A model generated the notes under the pieces. It was not told the DNA's origin, did not search any database, and saw only the letters and a program-made list of their open reading frames with translations. From Natrinema gelatinilyticum (lineage in GTDB: Archaea; Halobacteriota; Halobacteria; Halobacteriales; Natrialbaceae), in the NCBI RefSeq assembly GCF_024266705.1, contig NZ_CP100757.1, positions 496,001-560,000 of the forward strand: 64,000 bases of DNA, written 5' to 3'. The position numbers and the translations under genes were made by a program. Shown here piece after piece: positions 1 to 8,635 of the stretch. Position 1 is the first letter of the stretch, and every line of letters begins with the position of its first letter.

Positions 1-126
1 GTGTGTCGTCGCCGTTTTAATTTACATCCGTACGCATGTAATATGGCGGTGATGATGCCTCGAACTGGCACCGCTCTGGTCGTAGGTTCCTTTCTACGAC
101 GAAAGAGCGTTCCCGGCCTTACCGGA

Positions 127-633
127 TCAATCGAACGCCATGTCCAGTTCGATTCGGTTTGCGGTTTGGCGCATCATGTCGAGCATCTCGTCCGGGAGCG
201 TCAACGGTTTGATGCGCGCGAGCGGTGCACAGAGGCTTAGCGCACCGTCCACATCGCCCTGCCGGTTTGCGATAACGGGAACCGCGATACACCCGAGACC
301 CGGGATTCGTTCGCCCGAACTGATGGCGTATCCCTGCTCTCGAATTCGTTCGAGGTTGTCTTCGAGCTCCGCCCTGTCAGTTATCGTGTGCTCCGTCTCG
401 GCGGTTAGCCCGTATCGGTCGAGTATCTCCTCGACGCGTTCCTCCGGGAAGTGTGCGAGTATCGCCTTCCCGAGCGCGGTACAGTGCATCTCGACGCGAC
501 GACCGACGTAGGTGTCGAGCGAGACGGCGTTGGGCCCTTCCCGCTCGTAGATGATGGTTCCGAGGCCGTCCTCCTCAACGGCGAGAAGCTCCGCTCCCAG
601 AACTGCCACGGAATGCATCGTCCATACCCTCAC
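127..633 (-). pseudogene. IclR-family regulator, N-terminally truncated
   Basis: This fragment is the C-terminal effector-binding half of an IclR-type regulator. It carries the LDTYVGRR, GKAILAHFP and HTITDR segments that align with the full-length IclR protein at 10823-11593. About 90 N-terminal residues, including the winged-helix DNA-binding domain, are absent; homology appears to start near residue 10 (AELLAVEEDG). Upstream on the coding strand (about 634-720) the sequence stops looking like IclR, so the front was probably lost to a rearrangement or insertion. It cannot act as a normal DNA-binding regulator. A start outside the family homology is unlikely to be functional. Confidence 0.7.
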
Positions 634-797
634 GCAGGCGGTGAGTTAGGACTCGCTGCCTGCTCCCTTTCTCCGGAGGTATCCGGGAGAGACATCACCG
701 TCGTCACCTGAACAAAGCGGCTCAAATACATAGTTCTGATCGTTTAGCAATACTGCTACAGTATCCGTTAGAACTGTTTACTCAAAATACGTTGCTG

Positions 798-1787
798 AAT
801 GGAGTGGATCATCTCGACTGGATTTCCGTCGAGGACTTGTAAGATGCGCTCGACAAGGTAGAAGGAGAGAAGCCGACACAACGGCTCTTTGTGGTAATAG
901 CGTACAAAAATGGCGTCACGCAGACTGAACTCGCCGAGTGGTACGATGTGCAGCGACGGAGGATCTATCGCTGGCTCGAGCGACGCAACACTGACGAGGC
1001 GCTTGAGCCAGGCCGTTACTGATGTACATCGATCTGGAAGAAAGCGAAAGCTCTTAGAAAAAGAGTAATACGAGTTCGAAGACGATGTCCACGAATTACC
1101 CATAGAAGTGGGGATTGACGCGCCGGCACTTGCCCAGCACTATCTCGATGAGCGGTATGATGTCGAGTACTCGATTCTGAGCTGTTGGCGGTTGCGCAAC
1201 GACCGAAATTGAGCTATCAAAACCCCGCCGTACAGCCGCTGAATCTGACGCTTACGAACACGAAACGTTCTGTGACGAACTCACAAAAAGTGGTGGAAGA
1301 TGAGCGATACAGTAGTATGTCTCAATCAAATCAAGAAATCCGTCCAGGTCGAGCTGCGTGCCGCTTGGTTTCCGCATGGCACGTGACTGTCAGTCGAATT
1401 CTCCGGCAAACGCGATTGGACGTGTCTCTTGGGCGTGATCACCGAAGACAGCGATCGCGTTTTCTCTCGGTTCAGAGTGTACGTTACTGCCTCCAACGCA
1501 ATAAATATAATTTTTATTATGGAAATAGTTCGAATATAATCTGATTATCGTGCTGGATGGAGCGCCGTCTTTTAATGCATCGGCTGTCACGGGCTGCCAG
1601 GTCCGTGACGTCTTCGCATTCGTCACGATACCGGCATATTCACCTGAACTAAGTTCGGCCGAGGAGTGCTGAAGACAAGCCAATCGGCACCTAACAATCG
1701 ATTCTTCGACCCTTTCCTGAACTCACAGCAGCAATCGATACCGCTCTTGATCAACTCTTCATACCAAAAGTGAGCAATTATTTCTAA
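798..1787 (+). pseudogene. decayed IS630-family transposase
   Basis: Translated fragments in shifting frames spell an IS630 transposase. The N-terminal helix-turn-helix region includes KPTQRLFVVIAYKNGVTQ and AEWYDVQRRRIYRWL (about 850-1000). The C-terminal DDE part includes VLDGAPSFNASAV, TIPAYSPELSSAEECW and ALDQLFIPKVSNYF, ending in TAA at 1785. In-frame stops and frameshifts between these islands make it inactive. It differs from the two other IS630 types in the window. It lies beside the truncated IclR gene, in a short zone of degraded DNA. Confidence 0.75.
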
Positions 1788-2690
1788 TGTTTACAGTATT
1801 ACAGCAAGAGTGCCCGGAGCTTGCCCACGTGGTACTTCACGGTAGCTACTGGGAAGGCATAATGAGTCGAACGTATCAGCAGAGGAATTCGAGTGCGAAA
1901 GTGGGGCGGGTAGATTGGTAGCGGATCAGCCAATAGGCACACGTGTACTTGTGCCACGTAAATCGGGTGTATCGTAGTGGTGCTTGTGAACTTGTGTCAT
2001 CACCTACGCTGAAGTAACGATCGTACAATAATAAATATTACCAATGATGCAATTTTAGCTGATGCGGAAGTGTTTCGTACTAACGCCCACATATGGTTTC
2101 AATAACCGATTATACTAAAACCCAATCGATTAGAAAGATCACGGCGAATGTTCGTGAGAAAATCACTCATCGGTGCAACGTCAACTGCCTCGGGATCGAG
2201 CACCAGGGCATTCTCCTATACAGCTTGGAAACAGTTTCCCCCTCGAGTTCTCCTCACCGGAGTACCACGACAGCGACCAAAATTGCGACATCGATGAGAA
2301 CGCCAACAGTGCCTTCCACGACCAGCAAATCGAACTGTCCGTTCCAGAGTACGACGATTGTGACGGCGGAGAGTACTGCCGCTCCGTTGACATCCTCCTC
2401 CGTGTGAACGCGGAGGAATCCTGAGCCCTCCCACCAGTCGGAACGAATACCGTATCCGAGACCGCCGACAGCAAACCCAGGCGCGACGAGAACGTAGGCC
2501 ACGCTAGCCAGTATGAGAATCGATCGATGAGAACGGAAGGGCAAAAGTACCCACGAGGTTCCCGTCCACCTCATCTGTTCTTCGATGTCGACCCACTCGA
2601 GACTCAAAACGACTACTCACTATTTCGTGATCGACGTGAAAAAAGTCGTACAACAGTAGACGAGCGTTTCGGGAGAATATCTTGCCTGAG
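1788..2690. other. no convincing gene
   Basis: No ORF here looks real. A 117-codon minus-strand frame (2254-2607) has hydrophobic stretches, but it reads through the TnpB-element hairpin at 2389-2422 and has no recognisable domain. The first 300 bases are AT-rich and degenerate and are probably the decaying flank of the IS630 remnant. Confidence 0.5.
2389..2422 (-). repeat. solo right-end hairpin of a TnpB (IS200/IS605-type) element
   Basis: The motif GACATCCTCC is followed by a short palindrome (TCCTCCG and CGGAGGA arms). The same motif plus hairpin occurs at 26730 and 37834, and in reverse complement as the right end of the intact element at 49350-50953. No transposase remains beside it, so it is read as a solitary right end in minus orientation. 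Confidence 0.5.
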
Positions 2691-3986
2691 TTATTCCACG
2701 GTTCCACACCAGTCGATAGCGGTCAGAGCTAGCGTCTGTGCCGTCTCAACTAACGAGTCTATGTCCACGTACTCGTCGGCGCCGTGGATGTTCTCGCCAC
2801 GCGGACCGACCGAGGGACAGGGAATGTCGTAGTATCGGTTGTAGAACCGTTCGTCGTTTCCGCCACTACCGCCACCGAAGGTCGTTTTTCGACCGGTGAT
2901 CAGCTCTGCGTTCTCCCGTGCGAGTTGGACGATCTCTTCGTCCGTGTCGAGTTCGTGAGGAGCGGCGTTCCACCCGAACCAGTCGAACGCGGGCGGATTT
3001 TCAGACAGCCACTCGTCGTTCTCCGAGGCTTCTCGCACGGTTGCTTCCACTTCCGCCCGAACCTCCTCGCGCGTTTCGCCGGGTGGCCATCCGATGCGTC
3101 CCTCCAGAATCGCTTCAGACGGAACCGTCGAGGGCCAGTCACCGCCTTCGATAGTGCCCACATTCAGATTGGTCTCGTGGCCGTCGAGTTTCGGATCGGT
3201 CCGGTATGCCGGTTCGTACGAGATTCGCGATTTCCGTTCTCGGTCGAGTTCGTCGAGCGCCTGGTAAATCGTCGCTGTCTTTCCGATAGCGTTGACGCCT
3301 TCGTAGCCCCGTGCAGCGTGTGACGACTTTCCGGGGACGCTAATACGGAAGTACATTACGCCAGCACTCGCCATTCCGATATTCGGGAGACCAGAGGGTT
3401 CGGTAATGATCGCTGCATCGGGCTGATATCCTCGCTCGAGCGCGGAGAGCACGCCGCCGGGCCCGCCGGCCTCCTCCTCGATAGTCGTCTGGAGAGTGAG
3501 GTCTCCTGCCAATTCGATACCGACGTCCTCGAGTGCTTCGAAGGCGATCAGGATGGAAGCGACACCGCCAAGCATGTCGTTGCTTCCACGTCCGTAGAGA
3601 CGGCCGTCCTCGACGGTGGCGGTCCACGGGTCGTAACTCCACTCGTTTGCATCGGCCGGCACGACGTCGACGTGGCCGCTAAAGGTCAGTGACCGACCGT
3701 CTCCGTCGCCCTCTTTAGTCGCTGCAACGTTCGGGCGGTTCTCGTACCCGTCCTTCAGGTAAGACGATGTCTCGAAAAACCCCGGATGAGCCTTGAGTTT
3801 GTCGGCATCTGGTTCCCAGACATCGACGTCGAGTCCGCACGACTTCAAGCGAGAAGAGACGACCTCTTGAGCGGGCTTTTCGTTTCCGGTAACGGATTTC
3901 TGGCTGATGAGTTCACTCACGAGATCGACGAGATCATCGCGCGTATCTTCGATATGGCTCCGAACCTCCCTGTGTTCTGAAAGCAT
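2691..3986 (-). CDS. M20-family metallopeptidase / deacylase (ArgE/DapE type)
   Basis: This 431-residue protein is a zinc amidohydrolase of the M20 family, acting on N-acyl amino acids, dipeptides or related amides in the cytoplasm. Metal and catalytic motifs appear in the expected order: SGHVDVVPA near residue 105, GRGSNDMLGG near 135, the catalytic TTIEEEAG near 170 and the late ligand HGADEYV near 410. Between them lies the dimerisation lid with GKSSHAARGYEG. Length fits ArgE/DapE-like enzymes. No signal peptide is visible. Neighbours give no pathway context, so the substrate is unknown; acetylornithine deacetylase, succinyl-diaminopimelate desuccinylase and carboxypeptidase are all possible. 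Confidence 0.9.
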   Translation of the reverse strand: MLSEHREVRSHIEDTRDDLVDLVSELISQKSVTGNEKPAQEVVSSRLKSCGLDVDVWEPDADKLKAHPGFFETSSYLKDGYENRPNVAATKEGDGDGRSLTFSGHVDVVPADANEWSYDPWTATVEDGRLYGRGSNDMLGGVASILIAFEALEDVGIELAGDLTLQTTIEEEAGGPGGVLSALERGYQPDAAIITEPSGLPNIGMASAGVMYFRISVPGKSSHAARGYEGVNAIGKTATIYQALDELDRERKSRISYEPAYRTDPKLDGHETNLNVGTIEGGDWPSTVPSEAILEGRIGWPPGETREEVRAEVEATVREASENDEWLSENPPAFDWFGWNAAPHELDTDEEIVQLARENAELITGRKTTFGGGSGGNDERFYNRYYDIPCPSVGPRGENIHGADEYVDIDSLVETAQTLALTAIDWCGTVE

Positions 3987-4659
3987 TCGTCTCGCTATGC
4001 TATATCATAGCGATATTTACCTCTTTCTCCGGAAGATTTCGGCGTCCATCGACGGCTGAGGGCTGCAGCGAAGTCACGTACTGCGTCACGGAATGGTTTC
4101 GGAACAGGTGATGGTATCTATACTGGGATTGCGTAAACTACCCCTCGCTACTCGTTTCGCTCGGTGAGGAAGGGGGGTCCGCGCTACCACTTGCTGAACA
4201 GATCGATACAGGAGACCGATAGGTCGGGACGCCGATTCGGCTAAACGCTTACAGGTGATTCAGCATATCTGTGAATCTCATCCGGACCGACTCTATGACC
4301 CGCTCGCGTCTCAAAATGGTCTATCTCGACGGTGCGGTCGAACGCGAGAACAGAGTTAGTCCATTCGGATAGATCGATTGGTTAGGCCGATAGGGAAAAC
4401 GTGGTAGCGTCCGCGTGATCGCCGCGCGAAGACCAGAGTGATCTCGACTGGGTAAACACTCGAGTCGGCAACAGGGTCGAGCGAGAGCGCTCGCGTCGTG
4501 ACGTCCATCGAAGAGCGAGAGGATTCGTCTTCGTCCTTATCGCGACGGTGGGACTGGCGGTCGTCCTTCGGAAAACACTCGGATCGCCTCGAGAGACGCC
4601 CCCCCGGAGAGACACCGTCCGTCCGTCGAACGTATCCAAATCCGACCTCGAGGACACAC
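3987..4659. other. intergenic, no gene recognised
   Basis: There is an AT-rich stretch just before the M20 gene (4000-4025) that may hold its promoter. Short open frames on both strands between 4130 and 4660 have no recognisable domain. I see no RNA gene or strong hairpin. Confidence 0.4.
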
Positions 4660-4825
4660 TTAGCTGTAATTGAGGGCGCTAAGCCCCCTTCCTCAGCGAG
4701 CGAAGCGATCAGGGAGGGGAGACAGCGCCGCTCGTTTTTCATACACTCTACTACGGCAGGCCCACAGGCCCACAGGCCCACGTTCCGCAAGACTTATGCG
4801 CATCTGTGCGCATAATACGCATGTC

Positions 4826-4948
4826 GTGAGACGGAAGAATATCACCATTCGAGAGGATCAAGCCAAGTGGGTAGAGGAGAACCACCTGAACCTCTCGTCG
4901 TTCGTCCGTGGTCAACTTGACCAACTTATTGAAGAGCGCGAGAGCTGA
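4826..4948 (+). CDS. small accessory protein of TnpB element A
   Basis: This 40-residue frame starts at GTG 4826. Its TGA (4946-4948) overlaps the tnpB ATG by one base. The sequence runs KNITIREDQAKWVEENH then LNLSSFVRGQLDQLIEERE, which looks like a small ribbon-helix-helix fold: a short beta strand, then two helices. That suggests DNA binding, perhaps repression of the element. A longer in-frame extension upstream to 4670 reads through the element's left end and is unlikely to be coding. Tight coupling to tnpB supports co-translation. The fold assignment is by eye. Confidence 0.55.
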   Translation: MRRKNITIREDQAKWVEENHLNLSSFVRGQLDQLIEERES

Positions 4949-6189
4949 TGTACTACGCCTACAAGTATCGTCTCGAGCCGTCCGACGCCCAACGCGAGGA
5001 GTTGGACCGCCACCGCGACGTTTGTAGGCAACTGTACAATTATGCACTCTACCGCTTCGACCAAATCCCCGAGAGCGCAGGCACGCTCAATCAGCGTGTC
5101 CGGTCCATCCGTGACGAACTTCCGTCTCTGAAAGACTGGTGGAATGATCTCTCGGACGTGTACTCAACAGTTCTGCAAACAGCGGTCATGCGAATCGAGC
5201 AGAACCTCAAGTCGCTCGGGGGACTCAAACAGAACGGCTACGGCGTCGGCCAACTCACGTGGAAACCACCGCGGGAGTTCCGCAGTTTCACATACAGTCA
5301 GTCTGGCTTCAAGCTCGACAAGAAGGGCGGCCAGACTGTGCTGTCACTCTCGAAACTCGCGGACATACCGATCCGCCTCCACCGCGCCATCCCTGACGAC
5401 GCGAAACTCAAACAGGTCACGCTCAAGATGGAGCCGACCGGCGAGTGGTTCGCCACCTTCGGTGTTGAAGTCGATCGAGAGCCACCAGAGAAACCGGCCA
5501 ATCCGAAGAACGTTGTCGGTATCGACGTGGGCATCCTGAAGTACGCACACGACACTGACGGCCACGCGATCGAATCGGTCGACCTCTCGGACGAACGCGA
5601 CCGGCTCGAGCGCGAGCAACGGAAGCTTTCTCGCAAAGATCACGACTCGAACAACTGGGAGAAACAGCGCCGTCGCGTGGCTGAGTGTCACGCTGACCTG
5701 AAAAGAAAGCGCCGCGACTTCTTGCACAAACTCTCGAACTACTATGCTCGAGAGTACGACCTCGTCGCAGTCGAAGACCTTGACGCGAAAGGTCTTGTCG
5801 AACTCGACGGCAACTCTCGGAACCGTGCTGGAGCGGCGTGGGGGACGTTCCTCCGGATGCTCGAGTACAAGTGCGAACGCGACGGGGCGCACTTCGTGGC
5901 TGTTGATCCGGCCGAAACGACCAAAGAGTGTGCGGCGTGCGGTGTCTCGACCGACAAGCCGCTGTGGGTCCGCGAACACTCCTGTCCCTCCTGTGGCTTC
6001 ACGGCCGACAGGGACTGGAACGCGGCCTGGAACATTCTGTCTCGCGGTATCACGCAGGTAGGAGCGGGACGCTCCGAATCACCGCCTGTGGAGACTGCGC
6101 TCCCTACGGGAACCCATTCGGTTCCTGCAAAGCGCGTCGTGGAAGCAGGAAGCCCCACTCTCAAGCGCGAGCCGTCAGGCGAGCGGTAG
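4948..6189 (+). CDS. tnpB: TnpB RNA-guided nuclease, type A
   Basis: This 413-residue TnpB protein has all RuvC parts. Asp193 lies in VVGIDVGI, Glu276 in LVAVEDLD and Asp354 in FTADRDWNAA. A zinc ribbon is formed by Cys328/Cys331 and Cys346/Cys349. The N-terminal region (YKYRLEPSDAQREELD) is the usual TnpB start. Known TnpB proteins cut DNA using a guide RNA made from the element's right end and help retain the transposon. The last ~50 residues lie over the right end, so the coding region and the presumed omega RNA scaffold overlap. All three acidic residues are present, so nuclease activity is plausible. It is immediately followed, 40 bases on, by the Acg-like gene. Confidence 0.88.
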   Translation: MYYAYKYRLEPSDAQREELDRHRDVCRQLYNYALYRFDQIPESAGTLNQRVRSIRDELPSLKDWWNDLSDVYSTVLQTAVMRIEQNLKSLGGLKQNGYGVGQLTWKPPREFRSFTYSQSGFKLDKKGGQTVLSLSKLADIPIRLHRAIPDDAKLKQVTLKMEPTGEWFATFGVEVDREPPEKPANPKNVVGIDVGILKYAHDTDGHAIESVDLSDERDRLEREQRKLSRKDHDSNNWEKQRRRVAECHADLKRKRRDFLHKLSNYYAREYDLVAVEDLDAKGLVELDGNSRNRAGAAWGTFLRMLEYKCERDGAHFVAVDPAETTKECAACGVSTDKPLWVREHSCPSCGFTADRDWNAAWNILSRGITQVGAGRSESPPVETALPTGTHSVPAKRVVEAGSPTLKREPSGER

Positions 6190-6229
6190 GGTGGGGTAGT
6201 TCACGTACTCAAATGGCGAAACAGAAGTC

Positions 6230-7228
6230 ATGAACGACCGACTCGATTCACCGTGGAACGTCGACGAGCGTGCGTTCCCGACGAACGCGGCCTTCGAAGC
6301 GCAGGCTCGCTTTCTCCTTCGGTATGCGATTCTTGCCCCCTCGAGCCACAACTCACAGCCGTGGGAGTTCGGAATTCGTGCGGACGCAATCGACGTATTC
6401 GCCGACGAATCGCGCTGGTTGGAAATCGCAGACGCTGACAAGCGCGAACTCTTCCTCAGCGTCGGGTGTGCGATCGAGAATCTCCGGATCGCAGCCGCTC
6501 ATTTCGGGTATGCCGTGTCGGTCGATTATCGCCCCAGTGACGGAGACGACCCCGTCGCGACCGTCCACCTCGACCCAGATGCGGAAACGGCGTCTCGAGC
6601 GCGACCGGATCTGTTCGACGCGATCACGGATCGACATACGACCCATCACGCGTACGACGACCAGCCGATCCCGGAGGGAGTCCTGGATCGGCTCCGAGGC
6701 TGCGTCCGTGAGACGGCAGTAACCCTCCTGGTGATCGACGAGGCCGACAGGAAGGAGTCGATTGGGAGACTGCAGCTCCGTGCGGACGAGCACCAGTTCG
6801 ACGACGCCGCGTACCGAGCGGAACTGGGACACTGGATCGGAACAGGGGCGCTCGGTGCCTCGTGGTTGATGGCGCGAGTCGGACGGCTCGCGGTAACGCA
6901 CCTCGACCTGGGCGACCGAGAGGGACGCAAGAACGCAGCGTTGCTCGAACGAGCGCCGGTGCTCGCAGTTCTGGTCACGGAAACCGACGACGATGAATCA
7001 CGGATGAGAGCCGGCCAGGCCTTCGAACGACTGACGCTGCTCGCCACGAGTGAGGGAATCGCTCACCACCCCGTGAGCCAAACGCTCGAGGTTCCGCAGA
7101 TAAAATCCGAACTCGCCGCGGAACTCGGGCTCGAGGAGTCGGTCCCGCAGCACCTCTTCCGACTCGGATACAGTGACGAGGATGAGAAACACACTCCGCG
7201 GCGACCGCTCGAGGAGGTAGTACGATGA
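6230..7228 (+). CDS. Acg-family FMN-binding nitroreductase-like protein
   Basis: This 332-residue protein resembles Acg-family proteins, which are nitroreductase-fold and bind FMN. LRYAILAPSSHNSQPWEF near residue 30 is the conserved flavin/phosphate-binding start, and LFLSVGCAIENLRIAAAHFGY near 75 is the second family signature. The ITDRHTTHHAYDD segment near 130 and the C-terminal LFRLGYSDE also fit. Known members sequester flavin or act as stress-related flavoproteins, so a specific reaction cannot be named. It begins 26 bases after the right end of TnpB element A, so the insertion may have displaced its promoter. Confidence 0.8.
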   Translation: MNDRLDSPWNVDERAFPTNAAFEAQARFLLRYAILAPSSHNSQPWEFGIRADAIDVFADESRWLEIADADKRELFLSVGCAIENLRIAAAHFGYAVSVDYRPSDGDDPVATVHLDPDAETASRARPDLFDAITDRHTTHHAYDDQPIPEGVLDRLRGCVRETAVTLLVIDEADRKESIGRLQLRADEHQFDDAAYRAELGHWIGTGALGASWLMARVGRLAVTHLDLGDREGRKNAALLERAPVLAVLVTETDDDESRMRAGQAFERLTLLATSEGIAHHPVSQTLEVPQIKSELAAELGLEESVPQHLFRLGYSDEDEKHTPRRPLEEVVR

Positions 7229-7838
7229 CGGCGTGAAACGGAAGTGAGACTGATTGCCAACCGTCATCCGTGCACGTCGCTTCTCACGGCATCTGATGGA
7301 CGCGTTGATCGTGAGTCGTCCGGTCACCGAAGCCAGAACGAGACGGTGACCGTTCCTCTCGAGCAACCGTGTCGTCCGATCGTCCGCTCCCGATCCAGGC
7401 GGAGGCACCCCCGTGAACTCACGGTCGCCTGCCGCACAATTTCGACCAGCCGTTGTACTCGGTGAACCGCCTCGGTAACGTTCGGTTCAAGGACGTGAAC
7501 CAGATACGCATCGAACACCGTATTTACCCAAAATGCGGTCGGACGACAGGCACTGATGACCGCCCTCAGCAACGTCTGGAAGGCGATGTGACACTTTGAC
7601 GACATCGTCACGCTCTTCGACAGCGTCGAACACAACTGACGTCGTTCGGACCACCACAGCAGTACGTTCTCGCGGCGATGACCTCACTTTCGAGTACCCG
7701 TTGCGACGGCCACCGAACCCTTTTTATCGGGCGCTGCTAACGTCCGGGCGTGATGCAGTCCGGATCCGACTGCTCGTGCACGACGCACCGTGGCGATTCT
7801 CGGACCCACACCAAGACTGCGGACCAGGCATTCGATCC
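7229..7838. other. intergenic, no gene recognised
   Basis: Open frames exist on both strands, but none shows a known domain. One runs through the upstream part of the rdfA frame (7596-7838) without family homology. A TTTTTATCGGG string near 7720 may be a TATA element. No repeat or hairpin stands out. Confidence 0.4.
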
Positions 7839-8441
7839 ATGACCGACGACGAATTGGACCATTGTGGCTGCAAAGTTGGACGAGCCATCGACGCCTACGG
7901 TCTCCGGGGGCTCGATGCAGAACTTCGCGACCGACGTGAGCGCGACGACCTGAGCCTGCGAGCCCTCGCCAACGTCACCAACACCCGCATCCTCGGAGCC
8001 GCCATGGAGAACGCCGACGTCGACGTAGTGGGCGACCCCTCGTCGGTGTACGAGGCACTCACCGGCGACGATGTCGCCCCCGAACGTCGCGCCGATGTCC
8101 GTGACCAACTGAACTACGCTGGCATCGACGTCACGGGAGTGACCGACGACTTCGTCTCCCATCAGACAGTCCGCGCTCATCTCGCTGACTGCCTCGACAT
8201 CGACACCTCACGGCAGGGCGTCACCGACATCACGGAAGGTCGCGAAGTCATCGAATGGGCACGCGGCCGCGACGAACACATCGTCGACCAAACGCTTGAC
8301 CAACTACGACGCAACGGCGAACTCGACGTCGGTTCGCTCGACGTGACCCACTCGGTCCGTATTACGTGCACCGAGTGCGGTTCGTCGTACCCAGTCGAAG
8401 AACTCCTCGACCGCGGCCGCTGTGCGTGTCGTGAGAAATGA
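7839..8441 (+). CDS. rdfA: rod-determining factor RdfA family protein
   Basis: This 200-residue protein matches the RdfA family, named for its role in rod-shape formation in Haloferax volcanii. Family features are KVGRAIDAYGLRGLDAEL near the start, SLRALANVTNTRILGAAM near residue 45, VYEALTGDDV near 70 and DDFVSHQTVRAHL near 110. The C-terminal tail has a zinc-finger-like CTECG...CAC pattern. The start at 7839 is chosen because family homology begins there and the length equals that of known members; the frame is open further upstream. The gene precedes an archaea-specific SMC-related gene in the same direction, a pairing I recall from other haloarchaea. Multiple RdfA paralogues are common, so this one may not set cell shape. 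Confidence 0.8.
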   Translation: MTDDELDHCGCKVGRAIDAYGLRGLDAELRDRRERDDLSLRALANVTNTRILGAAMENADVDVVGDPSSVYEALTGDDVAPERRADVRDQLNYAGIDVTGVTDDFVSHQTVRAHLADCLDIDTSRQGVTDITEGREVIEWARGRDEHIVDQTLDQLRRNGELDVGSLDVTHSVRITCTECGSSYPVEELLDRGRCACREK

Positions 8442-8635
8442 GGACTTCCATCGGCGTCACGGACAGTCCCACTGGCCTCACGATACAGTGCCCACTAGCG
8501 CCGGCTCCTGCCTCCACCACTGGCCTCCCAGCACGGTCGTCCGCGCAGCGTCGTAGATAGCGGAGAGAAAGACGGACTTCCTCAGGACTAAGTCAAATGA
8601 TATCCAAGTAAACCACACGAACATCCGCCGTTATC

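Larger units (their letters stand above)
4660..6204 (+). mobile_element. intact TnpB element, type A (IS200/IS605/IS1341 group)
   Basis: The left end begins with TTAGCTGTAATTGAGGGCGC, a string shared by the deleted copy at 26877 and, with a few changes, the solo left end at 52085-52180. The right end is a GTAGGGTGGGGTAGTTCAC-type string after the tnpB stop, also seen at the right end of the 26877 copy. Inside are a 40-codon ORF and an intact tnpB that overlap by one base. There is no TnpA (Y1 transposase), so the element would need one in trans. TnpB families of this kind are RNA-guided nucleases whose guide scaffold is transcribed from the right end, so an omega RNA overlapping 6100-6204 is expected but not proven here. 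Confidence 0.75.

Noticed and set aside
2254-2607. 117-codon minus-strand frame with hydrophobic stretches, possible small membrane protein
   Set aside because: It reads through a TnpB-element hairpin, has no family match that I can see, and no clear promoter.
4356-4790. 144-codon minus-strand frame before TnpB element A
   Set aside because: It crosses the element's left end and has low-complexity Arg/Ser composition typical of an antisense shadow.
7324-7635. 103-codon minus-strand frame upstream of rdfA
   Set aside because: No domain, poor haloarchaeal composition (few acids), and no promoter.
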